Positions 1 to 9,734 of a DNA stretch of 64,000 nt are shown piece by piece. Every line of letters begins with the position of its first letter. Position 1 is the stretch's first letter. The position numbers and the translations under genes are program-made. Source of the stretch: Favolaschia claudopus. Taxonomy: Eukaryota > Basidiomycota > Agaricomycetes > Agaricales > Mycenaceae. The notes beneath the pieces were generated by a model. It did not search any database. It had not been told where the DNA came from and saw only the letters and a program-made list of their open reading frames with translations. The stretch is from positions 496,001-560,000 of the forward strand of contig JAWWNJ010000038.1 in assembly GCA_037176885.1 (NCBI GenBank). Direction: 5' to 3'.

Positions 1-35
1 GAGGCTGAGATGACAGAGGTGATTTGGCATCTCAG

Positions 36-471
36 TTCCGCAACAGAAGGGTGATAATCAATCTGCACCTTCCGAACGACATCTATGCCGATGTTCTCCA
101 ATATCTAGAAGAGCTTCAAGGAGCTGTGAGTACTGTCATAGTTTGCCCGCCGTGACGATGCTAATGCTGATCAACTAGCAGGAGGGCCAAGTACCTCCTG
201 CTCAGGTCAAAGACGAAGACGAGTTTCCCGATGACGAGTCTCAAGATGACGAGCCTCAAGGTCGCCTGCGGAAAGTAAAAGCAAAGGCGTCTGCAAAGCC
301 TAAAAGTAAAGGGAAGGGGAAGGAGATTGACTCTTGGGTAGATCTATCGGTAATTTTATCGAGTATAAGGCGAGGCGGCGTTTGTAACTGATTATCTGAT
401 TCTCAAAGGCTGACAACCTTGAGAACTTAACGCCAAAACCATCGAGGAGGAACAAGGGCCTTCCGAGATAA
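36..471 (+). CDS. 3' end of an unidentified spliced gene (5' part outside window)
   Basis: Three exons join in one frame: about 36-125, 182-349 and 409-471, ending in TAA at 469-471. Intron 1 (126-181, 56 bp) starts GTGAGT, has a CTAAT/CTGAT-type branch region and ends CAG. Intron 2 (350-408, 59 bp) starts GTAATT and ends AAG. A further acceptor near 35 (TCTCAG) suggests another exon upstream. The visible protein begins with a mixed hydrophobic stretch (LPNDIYADVLQYLEELQG), passes into an acidic segment rich in D, E and Q, then a lysine-rich tract (KVKAKASAKPKSKGKGK) and a basic tail. That acidic-then-basic tail is common in nuclear or nucleic-acid-binding proteins, but I do not recognise the family. 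The splice structure and open frame make it likely real. Function is unknown. Confidence 0.55.
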
Positions 472-1143
472 GAAATTCCTTTATATGGATGTGGGGGAGG
501 GGGGGTCCCCTCGGCCTGAAAAAAAACTTTCATGCAAAATTTTGGAACTCAGTTCTAAGCGTTGTATGCAGCGAATATATGCTATGTACGTTGTTCTACA
601 GTTCTATTCTGGCATTTCAGTGCTTCAGGTCCAACTCTAGCCACTATTCTCGCCGTCAGATCGGTTTGACCACTGTTAAGCCTCTCGGCAGCCTCGGCTA
701 TCAGTGTATATGCTGTTGTTTGGTTCAGAAGACAGGTTGCTGACATTCAGAAATATCAATTTTGCACAGTGTAGGTACATGGAAATGTGCAAAACAACAG
801 GTTCTTTGCTTCAAATGCTGATGTTGAGTCCGAAAATACATAAACTTGATAAAGCTAACAAATTAGCCGGTGGGAAAAACTTACGTGAAACTGCTGTATA
901 TGGGAATATTACGGCAGCCATGAGGGGAGGGGTCTGCCGAAGTCGCTGAAAAAAAAAATTCGAGGTGATATCCGGATTTCGCGGATCGGAATACCCTTGA
1001 GGAGGAACTCCGTGTTAAAAGTGAGCCTTGAATCCGCAGGTGTTTTTTTGTTCTGAATTTCTTGAATTACCTCAGAGCGAAGAGGTGGAAGAGGTGGACT
1101 TTCCTGCTTCCCTTGTGACTACTCCCTCCGCCTCATCATCCTA
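472..1143. other. Non-coding stretch downstream of the left-edge gene
   Basis: No convincing gene. Two similar patches of a G-run followed by CTGAAAAAAA lie at about 487-535 and 918-955. A possible last exon at 1074-1143 would encode an acidic tail (EEVEEVDFPASLVTT) ending in TAA, with a plausible 55-bp GTGAGC..CAG intron before it. If real, it may be an alternative end of the gene on the left, separated from it by inserted sequence. Confidence 0.3.
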
Positions 1144-1360
1144 AACTTGAAAACAGCACCGGGCCATCAGAATTGATGGATCACATGCTTTTTCATGTGA
1201 CTTTGACACCAAACCACGGGACCACACGAGACGTCGCGAGCGGAGCGAGCGTAGCGGGGTTTGGGGCGGCCAGCCCCAACAAGCTGTGTGACCGAACGGA
1301 GGGAGGCCGGCGAGCGCAGCGAGTCGGCCGTGCCGGAGGCAGGGAGCTAAAGCTTGTCTA
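1144..1360 (-). repeat. Solitary GC-rich repeat unit, inverted relative to the 23.5-24.7 kb array
   Basis: Read on the minus strand this matches the unit at about 24505-24729, from CAAGCTTTAGCTCCCTGCC through the GCGCTCGCCGG block to GATCCATCAATTCTGATGG and AACTTGAAAACAGC. It has the same order of GC-rich palindromic blocks. It starts directly after a possible stop codon at 1141-1143. No coding content. Confidence 0.75.
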
Positions 1361-1364
1361 CCAC

Positions 1365-1851
1365 TACTGTAGCCTTGTGTATGGGTGAAACGGACTTTCG
1401 AGCGTGACCTGAAACGCAAGGCGTGAAACCAGAAACGACCTGGGAGTTACGCGTGACACCTCAAAAACTTTGAAACGGCTGCAAGAAACAGCTTCAAAAT
1501 AGTGGCTAGAAACGACAGTTCTCGAGGTAAATATTGATTTCGAGCTTACAATGACTGCCAAGACCTTCTTATCTGGGTGAAAATTAACTTGCAACTAGGA
1601 TTCAAAGGGAATTTTGTCAGTCCCGACCGTCCCACTGTCAAATACAGGCCAGAAATTCAGCCAGGAGCATTGCTTTGGAATGCAGAAGAAAATTCGAACA
1701 GCACAAATAAATTCAGCAGCAAAATTGGTTTTTTTGTCATTTCTGTGTCACGCACCTTTCAGTGAAACCAGCCCTGCGGTTCGCGTGACGGTTGAAACGA
1801 AACGGAGTCTGCGTGACGCGTTACGTTTCACCCATACACAAGGCTACTGTA
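1365..1851. mobile_element. 487-bp TIR element of the TACTGTA type
   Basis: Both ends carry TA and a near-perfect 27-bp inverted repeat. The left end reads TACTGTAGCCTTGTGTATGG; the right end, at 1825-1851, is its complement apart from one position in the TACTGTA heptamer. Subterminal sequence is rich in GTGACGCGT and GAAACG motifs. No ORF of note. It is probably a nonautonomous Tc1/mariner-like element with a TA target duplication. Confidence 0.75.
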
Positions 1852-3201
1852 TTTCGACTTCATTTCGACTCTATTTCGTTTCTATTTCAAGTCTCGAAAA
1901 ATACAAATCATAGTGTGCCGTAATCATCTTTTTCTTTTGTCTTTGTCTCGAGACAAATTACCTTGCTTGACAAGGTCTCTCCAACCTCATAATTAGCTAA
2001 GCAGCACATCGAATGCAACCCATTGATGCCCGTTTTCTCCCGAAGGCACAGCTTTTCAAAGGCTCCCAAACATTGATGCCATCGACACTCGAACTTCCAA
2101 CGAATTTCACCACCACCCAACCATCGCATCACCGTCAACTTCCAAGTTCTCCAGTGCCAGTGGAGGGAATATTTCCACCTAACATAGCATTATCTTGCAC
2201 TAGCACTGCTACATCCGCGTCTACAGTCTGTACTCTGTATCAACAACAATTCAAAGAGATCCACGTTTCCCGAGTCGGCGAATTTCCGCAAGCGGTTGCA
2301 CTCCACTTAGTCTCAATCTCGAAGCAGTATTCTCATTGTATCAACTTTCAACGCACATCGACCATTGGATCTGCTGTCAACGGCAGTCGGCTGGTCGCTG
2401 TGCTGAAAATTTCCGGGTCCGCTCGTGGTTGAATGCATCGACTCGATTTTCTTGTGGAACTGGGAACTCGCTGTCAAAAAGCGCTGATATCAGGCCCCCG
2501 GACTCAAAATAGGCAGCATCTGTGTTGCAGGAATTAAACTGGCCTGGCTAACGATACAACTGACTTGATTCATTGGCCAATCTTTTTGCTTCCAGGGAGG
2601 ACCGTCCATCCCTCGCAGACTACCCAATGATGATACAGGCAATGTGAATGAATCCCGTCATTCTGCGCACCTGCGCCCCTCGTGGCTGGATCGAAGGGTT
2701 TTAGCCCCCTTGGTCGTTACATTCAGTATTCTCCGCGTTGGGTCAGCTAAGTGAACTATCTCAATGCAAAGATGTGAGAAAGCTCATATTGTTTACCAGA
2801 AACTAAACCAGAGCTGGGATGTACACTTGGACCCCATACCAAGTTTGCGATTGCAAATTCAATATCAAGGATGCGAAAATTCGGTGACTGAAAAGGTAAA
2901 TTTCCAGACAAGATGGAGAACTGCCTGCACCTACTTCTTTTTCAAATATTTTCAGCTGTCTAGGTCCTGGACTCTAGGAATTTTCTATGTGGCTCCGACA
3001 CTGATATGTTTCACATTGTTTTCAGCCCGCGCCTTTTCTAGTTCGCGAATTCCTCTTTCTACGCCAATCGAATTCACGCAGACTATAGCAAGTACGGTAC
3101 ACAACGGCCGAGGCTCAACCCTAGTTCGAGATAGAAGTCCTGTGTCCACAGGCTAGCACTATTAGTAGTAGCGGTTTTACTAGCAGAAAGCAGAGAACTT
3201 T
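1852..3201. other. Intergenic stretch, no gene recognised
   Basis: About 1.3 kb between the TIR element and the gypsy LTR. It holds a TTTCGACT/TTTCGTTTC-rich patch at 1852-1900 that recurs at 13517-13577 on the far side of the retrotransposon. The open frames, the longest about 139 codons at 2013-2432, show no recognisable domain and are probably chance. Confidence 0.4.
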
Positions 3202-3783
3202 TGTTGAAGATTAGCGTGATATTTGAGTGAGCGCGAGTAATCAATACACGCGTTTGAGAAAGAAAATAAAATAGAGCTCAAACTTCCTATATATTCAGCA
3301 AATCCAACTCAGTTAACTTAAGCGGTTTTCAGCGAGAACTTATCTCGCTGAGGCTAGTTGGAGTAAACACAACCTAGCACCGTCTGTACCTGTAATACCA
3401 GAAATGAGCGCGAAGCTTTCACTTAGGGTTCACACAATAGTTAGTTAGAACTATGTAGATTGATGGGATAGAAAAGATTGTCCTCCACAAGAGGGGAGGG
3501 CTCCTCATTTATACGTAGAGGCTATGTCAATCCTATGTTAATTGATATCAATACACAGGACTGAAGGCTGTGAGTAGGCAGTACTCACAGAGCCTGAGCA
3601 CCGCAACGATTGAGACGTGTTTGCAGTGAGTCACAGTCACCTGACTGTGACCACTCGTGGTCTTGCTGTCGCAAGACTTGTCAAAAGTCGGCAGAGCTCG
3701 GCATCAAGTCTCACAACTTAGACGGAAGAGTTCTCGTCGGTTCAACAAGCTAGATTGGGTACATAATGGAAGTATCCATAACA
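3202..3783 (-). repeat. 3' LTR of the gypsy element (582 bp)
   Basis: About 99% identical by eye to 12750-13343 apart from the 12-bp indel. It lies directly downstream (minus strand) of the purine tract at 3784-3797. Confidence 0.95.
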
Positions 3784-3797
3784 TAGCTCCCCCAGCC
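3784..3797 (-). other. Polypurine tract (PPT)
   Basis: Minus-strand GGCTGGGGGAGCTA lies immediately before the 3' LTR, where plus-strand DNA synthesis is primed in LTR elements. Confidence 0.75.
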
Positions 3798-4018
3798 TAC
3801 GAGAACTCGAAGTACAGTAAAGTAGTTGCAACATGAGTAACTCGGAAAAACAAATAATGCTCCAGCGAGCGACGCGAAATAAACCAGCGGACAAGAAAAT
3901 ATCAGCGAAGACAATTTAATACCGTCACTACCAGAGTGCGTTGAATAAATAATAAAGTTGAGCAATCACTCGCCATTAATAGCCAATTTGTGCATCTCAT
4001 ATTCGACCTCCATCTCCT

Positions 4019-5179
4019 TCAACCGTTCTTCGCCAAGAAGGAACCGAGCAATGTTATCTGCAGGTTGACGGCGGCTAAGCGGGACATCGGTGTCATCGGA
4101 AAGTGGCCACATTGCGATGTAGCAGGTGCCTTCATTGTAAGTGACGAGAATTCGATCCGCGGCAGGTCGAATGAGGTGAAGGCACGCTGAAGAATGATAT
4201 TAGCGTTGCTAAATCCTGATAGCAATGAAGAAATACCAAAATCAATGTGGTGACGCAAGAACTCATTACCCAAGTAATTGGATAGTGCGTCCGATCCATC
4301 ATAGAAGTGACCCCATGCCGTGAGCTCCAGGAATTTGCGTGGTGAGAACCCCAAAATGGCGCCATAATTCATGGCGCTGGTGAGTCCGTTCTTCTTTTGA
4401 ATGCGGATGCTGTTGGCGAGAGCAAGGAGGTGGTAACAAGTCGTCATTTGTAGGACCGTTAGATGAGCAAGTGCCTCGTCAAGGGTTCCGAAGATGCGGT
4501 TCTCGAAGGTATTGCCAACGTAAACTCGAAAGCCGGAAAGAGCCCACGGCTTCTTGAGGCCGAGTTCTTCGAGAACTGCGAGGGGAATGGAAGCGGGAAT
4601 GCGGCGACCCCAGCCACTGCGCCATGGGTTGTGGCCATGCCAGGCGCAGTGATTGACAGCGCAGAGTCGATCTAGCATTTGCCGATACTGATGTTCAAAA
4701 ATTGGCAGCGCGCGAAAGTAGGTGCGTCCGTGGTGAACAAATTCCTCGACATGATCGGAAATGTGAGGATCGAAGGTAAGGAGTGAGCCAACCCCCAGAA
4801 CGACGCGAAAAAGGTAGCAAAGGAGCGTGTTTTCTGTGAGAAATGAATTAGCGCGCAAAAGCCGAGATTTATTTGATTGCGCACCAAGAACAGCCTCGAG
4901 AACACTGAATGGCTGTTCAAGATTAAACATCTCGCGTTGGAAAGGAGGCTCGGCCTCTGGATCAATGAGTTCGCTGCTTGATAGCGAGGAAGAGATGGAA
5001 ATGAGGTCGGGGATGGAATCGTGCTCGGAATCGACAGGAGAAGCAGCGAAAAGCGAGGCACCGGACATGTCCGGCTCGGAGCTTCTGAGAACACGAAGTC
5101 CGCTGTCCGTACGTGTGTAGGGGATGTCGAATTGCATTGGGCTGGTGAAGCCAGGGACAAAGTCTGTCTCGACGGACAT
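4019..5179 (-). CDS. Extra 386-aa ORF between pol and the 3' LTR (unknown function)
   Basis: This ATG-started ORF is in sense orientation, begins about 200 bp after the integrase stop and ends about 235 bp before the purine tract. It has a Ser/acidic N-terminus, a moderately hydrophobic stretch near residues 115-135 (LLCYLFRVVLGVGSLLTF), and many Trp/Tyr/His residues. I see no signal peptide, furin-like site or clear membrane anchor, so an env function is not supported. It does not resemble the element's own Gag. It sits where env-like or accessory genes occur in some LTR elements. It could be a captured host gene or an element-specific protein. Its full length in an otherwise frame-broken element is notable. 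Confidence 0.6.
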   Translation of the reverse strand: MSVETDFVPGFTSPMQFDIPYTRTDSGLRVLRSSEPDMSGASLFAASPVDSEHDSIPDLISISSSLSSSELIDPEAEPPFQREMFNLEQPFSVLEAVLGAQSNKSRLLRANSFLTENTLLCYLFRVVLGVGSLLTFDPHISDHVEEFVHHGRTYFRALPIFEHQYRQMLDRLCAVNHCAWHGHNPWRSGWGRRIPASIPLAVLEELGLKKPWALSGFRVYVGNTFENRIFGTLDEALAHLTVLQMTTCYHLLALANSIRIQKKNGLTSAMNYGAILGFSPRKFLELTAWGHFYDGSDALSNYLGNEFLRHHIDFGISSLLSGFSNANIILQRAFTSFDLPRIEFSSLTMKAPATSQCGHFPMTPMSRLAAVNLQITLLGSFLAKNG

Positions 5180-5375
5180 GTACCGTGGGGATGGAAGAAG
5201 TGGAAGGTGAAAGGAATAAGAAAATAAAGTTGACCGCCTGGGTAAGAAAGAGGATGGGGCGAATGAACTGGACGTAAACGTCGTAAGACGGGTTGTTTAT
5301 AAGAAGACGAGAGCCGTATTTCCGGAGCCGTTTTACCGTTGTTGGATAAGCCGTATTTGTTTATGAAGAGTTCGT

Positions 5376-7812
5376 TCACTCGTTCAAGTTGACTTTTTGG
5401 GAATCCAGCCAGTCCTGAAGGATCGTCGGTGCGTTCCGCAGCGCTTTTTTCGTCAGCCACTCATCGTGTTCGGGCCCGTAGCCGCTCCACCGTACCTTAT
5501 ACTGCTGGATGCGGCGTCCGCGAATCTTGCGGAGTCTTACGGCCAAAATCTTTTCAATTTCCACTTCAGGTTTTGCTTCAAAGTCGTCCCGATTCAATGT
5601 CTTCGTAGGACGTTCGCCGAACTCGGCAGGAGATTGTCTGTATGGCTCCAGATGAGCAATGTTAAGGATTGGATGAATCCCATAAGAGATTGGAAGTCGT
5701 AACTGATATGTAACGGGACTGAGTTTTCGGTTAATCTCAAACGGACCGTCGTACCGCATTAACAATTTTTTACCGCGTCCTTTCTCCTCCCGTAACAGGT
5801 GTAGTGAGTGTGGATTAAGAACAACTAAATCTCCTTCTTCAAATTCCGTGATAAGACGGCCATTGTTGTATGCTCGTTGTTGAAAGACCTGAGAGAGAAG
5901 TAATGCTTCTTTTGCTCGATTCCGAGAGCTTTCAAACTGATCAACCATCTCTTGGGCCTTATCATTAATTACCAATCCGTCCCCCCCATTCGAAGAAGTC
6001 GAGTTTCCGGGCCTGGGAATCGCTACTGAAGAATCAAAGTTAATGAGCGAGGAACCGGTAATCGGGTTGTAGCCGCGCAGAAGGTAAGCTGGTGAAAATC
6101 CGCTGGCCGTGTGTGGTGTGGTGTTGTAGGAAAGTGCGAATCCGTCAATAAATTTAACCCAATCATTGCGTGAGGGTCCAATATACGCACGAAGCGCAAT
6201 CTCCAGTGTTTGGTTCAAAATCTCTGTCTGTCCGTCTGCCTGTGGACGGTATGCCGTCGTCAATGATCTCTTCATCCCCATCAGCCGACACATTTCAGCC
6301 CAAAATTCATTTCTCCAGCGTGTGTCGCGATCTGAAATGATTTGTAAAGGTAACCCGAAATGACAGACAATGTTCTTGAGAAATAACTCAGCCGTCTCCG
6401 CTTCCGAGATTCCGGTTTTGCATGGAATGATGATCGCATACTTTGTAAGCTTGCACACGCAAACCCATACATTATCGTATCCGTCTGACAATGGAAGCTC
6501 GGGAATAAAATCCATCGTAACTACCTGGAATGGCTGAGTAGGAATTGGAATGGGTTGTAATAGACCAACCGGTCCATGTCGTCGCGGCTTGGATTTCTGA
6601 CAAATGTCGCAGGTTGAGGTGTACCTTTTTAGATCCCGCGACATCTTTCGCCAATAGTATGTTGAAGCGAGTCGATTGTAGCACTTGTGATATCCTGCGT
6701 GAGCTGCTTCAGTCAGCGTGTCGTGAATATCCGACATTACCGAATTTCGGAACTTCTCCGGGACACATAATCGATTGCGTCCTTCCCAGTCCTCAAAATA
6801 AATCAGTCCTGACTCAGCGTAATGATATTGAGGGTACCTGGGATTATTCCAATCCGATTCTCCCTTCCATCCTTCCAGAACTCGGGAAAAATGTGGGTCA
6901 TCACGATATGCAGCTGACCATGCATCAATTTCGTCTTTGGATATCCCAACAAGTACGGAAAATGTGCGGGAGCTTACAAAAGTCGTGGTCAGTAGCTCGT
7001 CGTCATCAAGCGGAATCATACCGAGGTCAACTGATTCAGTCCCGTTTGAATCCTCCTCCGAACGGATAAACTTGGATGCGACAGTTAACAGCTTTTCCTC
7101 GAAGTGTGAGCTCAACTCTTCATACATATCTTTGAGAGGATCTTCCGCATTCAATTCAATTGCTGTAACTGAGTCAGTAGCGGGCCCATCTTGAATTGGG
7201 ACTCGCCGTCGAAGTCTTGAAATGGGGTCCACATTTGAGTGAACACGCCCAGCGCGGTGAATGATCTTGAGTCCAGGGTAGGCCGAAAAAACTGTTCCCC
7301 AAGTGAGAAGTCGTCGGTTGACATTCTGAAATGTTCGACTCCATGTTAGCGCTGCGTGGTCTGTGATAGCAGCCACAGTTTCACCTTCGAGAAAAGGTTG
7401 AAATTTGATTAGCGCTTCTTTGAGGGCGAGAGCCTCACGCTCGGTGGGAGAATAGTTGCGTTCAGGTGACTTGAGAACGCGAGACCAGTAACTAATGACT
7501 CGTTCAATGTGAACGGTCGTGTCTTCGAAGTTAGAGGCCCATGGTCCGGGTGTAGGGATGTCATCAACGCCTTTCACTGTCGTAACAAGAACTGGAACAG
7601 GCTCACTACTTTTATGTGCACGCTCCAATCGCTCGTAAAGGCGTGTTCCGCGTAGATCTCGAATCAAAATCGGTGGGACTTGCTGCAAAATCCCTGCGAG
7701 TCCGTAATCACACGCATCGGAATAAACACGATAAGGTTTACCGGTCATCGCATATCCTCGAACCGGAGCGTTTGTCAGTACTTGCTTACAAAGGTTGAAC
7801 GCCTCTGAATGT
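5376..7812 (-). CDS. Gypsy RNase H, integrase and chromodomain
   Basis: Domains in order: RNase H (YSDACDYGLAGILQ, SPTEREALALKEAL, ITDHAALTW); integrase H2C2 zinc-binding region (HAGYHKCYNRL to CDICQKSK); DDE core (VVTMDFIPELP, IISDRDTRWRNEFW, PQADGQTEILNQ); and a C-terminal chromodomain (KVRWSGYGPEHDEWL). RNase H removes template RNA, integrase joins cDNA to the target, and the chromodomain may steer insertion to modified histone tails. All key acidic residues are visible. The open frame extends upstream of the first ATG (7748) to about 7812, where it meets the RT frame with a one-frame shift. Confidence 0.9.
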
Positions 7813-9734
7813 AAATTCGGTCCAATTCCACTTTGAATCCTTCTTGAGTAATTGAAAGAAGGGATGCGCGATCCACGCGTAGAAGGGAACGTACGATGAG
7901 AAATAAACCATCATTCCCAAAAAATGTTGAAGTTCTTGGGTATTGCGCGGCTCATCAAGTTGAAGTATAGCGTCGACCTTCTCCTTATGAGTTGAAACAC
8001 CAAGGCGCGACACCTTTTGACCAAGTAAGAGTAAAGATTGATACCCAATATGGCACTTAGGAGGCGAGAGCGTAATATTCGCGTCTGCGATAGCCTTGAA
8101 TACGTGGTCTAAATGTTGTACATGATCTTCGAAAGTTAATGAATAGACAACGATATCATCAATGTAAACCAAGGCGAATACCCACAGGAATGGTGGCAAC
8201 ACATTTTGCATAACGCGTTGAAATACGCTTGGCCCGTTGCGATAACCAAACGGCATTCGATGAAATTGCCATAGTCCGCGATGCGTGCGGAATGCCAATT
8301 TCTCTGCAGATCCCGGCGCCATTGTCAACTGCGTGAAGCCAGCGAGTGCATCGAGTGTTGTAAGCCATTGAGATCCGGAGAGTGCTTGAAGGATCTCGTC
8401 TTGACGAGGCAGCCCGAATTCGTCGGGAACGACCATTTCATTTAGCTTGCGCAAGTCAATTACCATTCGAGGCTTACCATTCCGGTAGACGATAAAGACA
8501 GGAGCTGCCCATGGGCTTTTAGACGGCTCAATTACACCGAGCTGAATCCAGGAGTCCATCTGTTTGTCAATCACTTCTCGATTAGCTGGCGACACGGGAA
8601 ACGGAGGTAAGGAAACAGGTTCTGCACCTGGTTTCATGGGAATTTCAACTTGAACCTCATAGTTTCCGAGACGACCGTCAAGACCGAAAGCCATCCTGTT
8701 GCGCAGTACTACTTCTTTGAGCTGTTTTCGTTGGTCCGGTGTGATGTCAGAAGAGATATCAATTTCCTGCAGTAATTTGTCGCCAGGAACGAAGTCAGGA
8801 GGTACTTCCGAGGTTTTGGGGCCACCTTCAAGGGGTTCTTCCGCTAGAGGGTTGTCAGGATCCGTCGCATTGCGCTGAGCTTTGGACGAGATATTAGTGA
8901 CTGACTGCACAGATTGAGTACCAGAGTTAGGTCTCTTGTGCTTCCCAGGGCGACAGAAGGGGCAGGAGTCGTCTAAATTGAGTGGTGTATGCACCAAACA
9001 ACCAGAATCCTCGCGAGATGAGGTGGTGGAAGAAGAGGGTTTTGACAGCGGTACGGAATTTGCTTCCGTTGATCGGTCCGAAGTCCGGTGATCAACGTTG
9101 ATCCCCGCTGTCGAAGCTTTCATTGCCTCGGCTCTCTTCTGGTCTGCCACCATGTTCTCAGCAACAAGATTCCTCATCAAGGATGCATGTGCATTTATTC
9201 TGGTCTGCTGCTCCCTTGAATACTTGTCCATTCTGTCAAGCCAATTCTTCGGGTTCCTGGACTTGCCAACTGTTTGACCAGCCGCGATAATCACCGGTGT
9301 TTGCGAGAAATTCGCAATGTGCAGGATGGGTTTCTCCCTGGAAATCAAGGTATCTGCGGAGCCGTACATATCGTCTCCGCATCCGTTGTTATTGATCTCT
9401 CTTTCCACAAACAGAGAATCTTGACCCGGTGGAAAATAAGCTTGCACTTTAACAGCGACGCTGGTTTCCGGTGGAATAACAACGCGATCTGTCGACCAGA
9501 CATCTGCCTTACCTTGCCGAATCCGAGTTTTACGCTTCAGCTTCTGGTTTCGGCGATGAACTTTACCCTTGGGTCCTTGAGTTTCGCTTCCGAGGTGAGT
9601 CTTGACTTTGAAAGCATGTCCCTCATCGTCAACCATCGAAGATGTCGAAGTCTCAACTCTGAGTGTTCTATCGGAGTCTCCAAAGCGTAGGTAGGCCTTT
9701 CCTTCATTCCTAACAATGGAAATCGAATATTGAT
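7786..9734 (-). CDS. Gypsy reverse transcriptase
   Basis: After a linker with a Cys/His pair (CPFCRPGKH), the frame holds the RT fingers-palm region: SPWAAPVFIVYRNGKPRMVI, TTLDALAGFTQL with the first catalytic Asp, RMPFGYRNGPSVFQ, and the catalytic box LVYIDDIVVYS. It ends in the thumb/connection region (LQHFLGMMVYFSSYVP). It makes cDNA from element RNA. The frame breaks near 7810, before RNase H; the continuation is in another frame, so an intact element would read straight through. The frame is open to about 9734 with no ATG of its own at a sensible start. Confidence 0.9.

Noticed and set aside
2013..2432. 139-codon forward frame
   Set aside because: Low-complexity Ser/Thr composition, no domain, no splice support.
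4019..5179. Calling the extra gypsy ORF an env gene
   Set aside because: No signal peptide, cleavage site or clear transmembrane anchor is visible; position alone is not enough.
4672..5460. 262-codon minus-strand frame overlapping the end of integrase and the extra ORF
   Set aside because: It lies in another frame over the chromodomain end and the 386-aa ORF, with no domain; a shadow frame.
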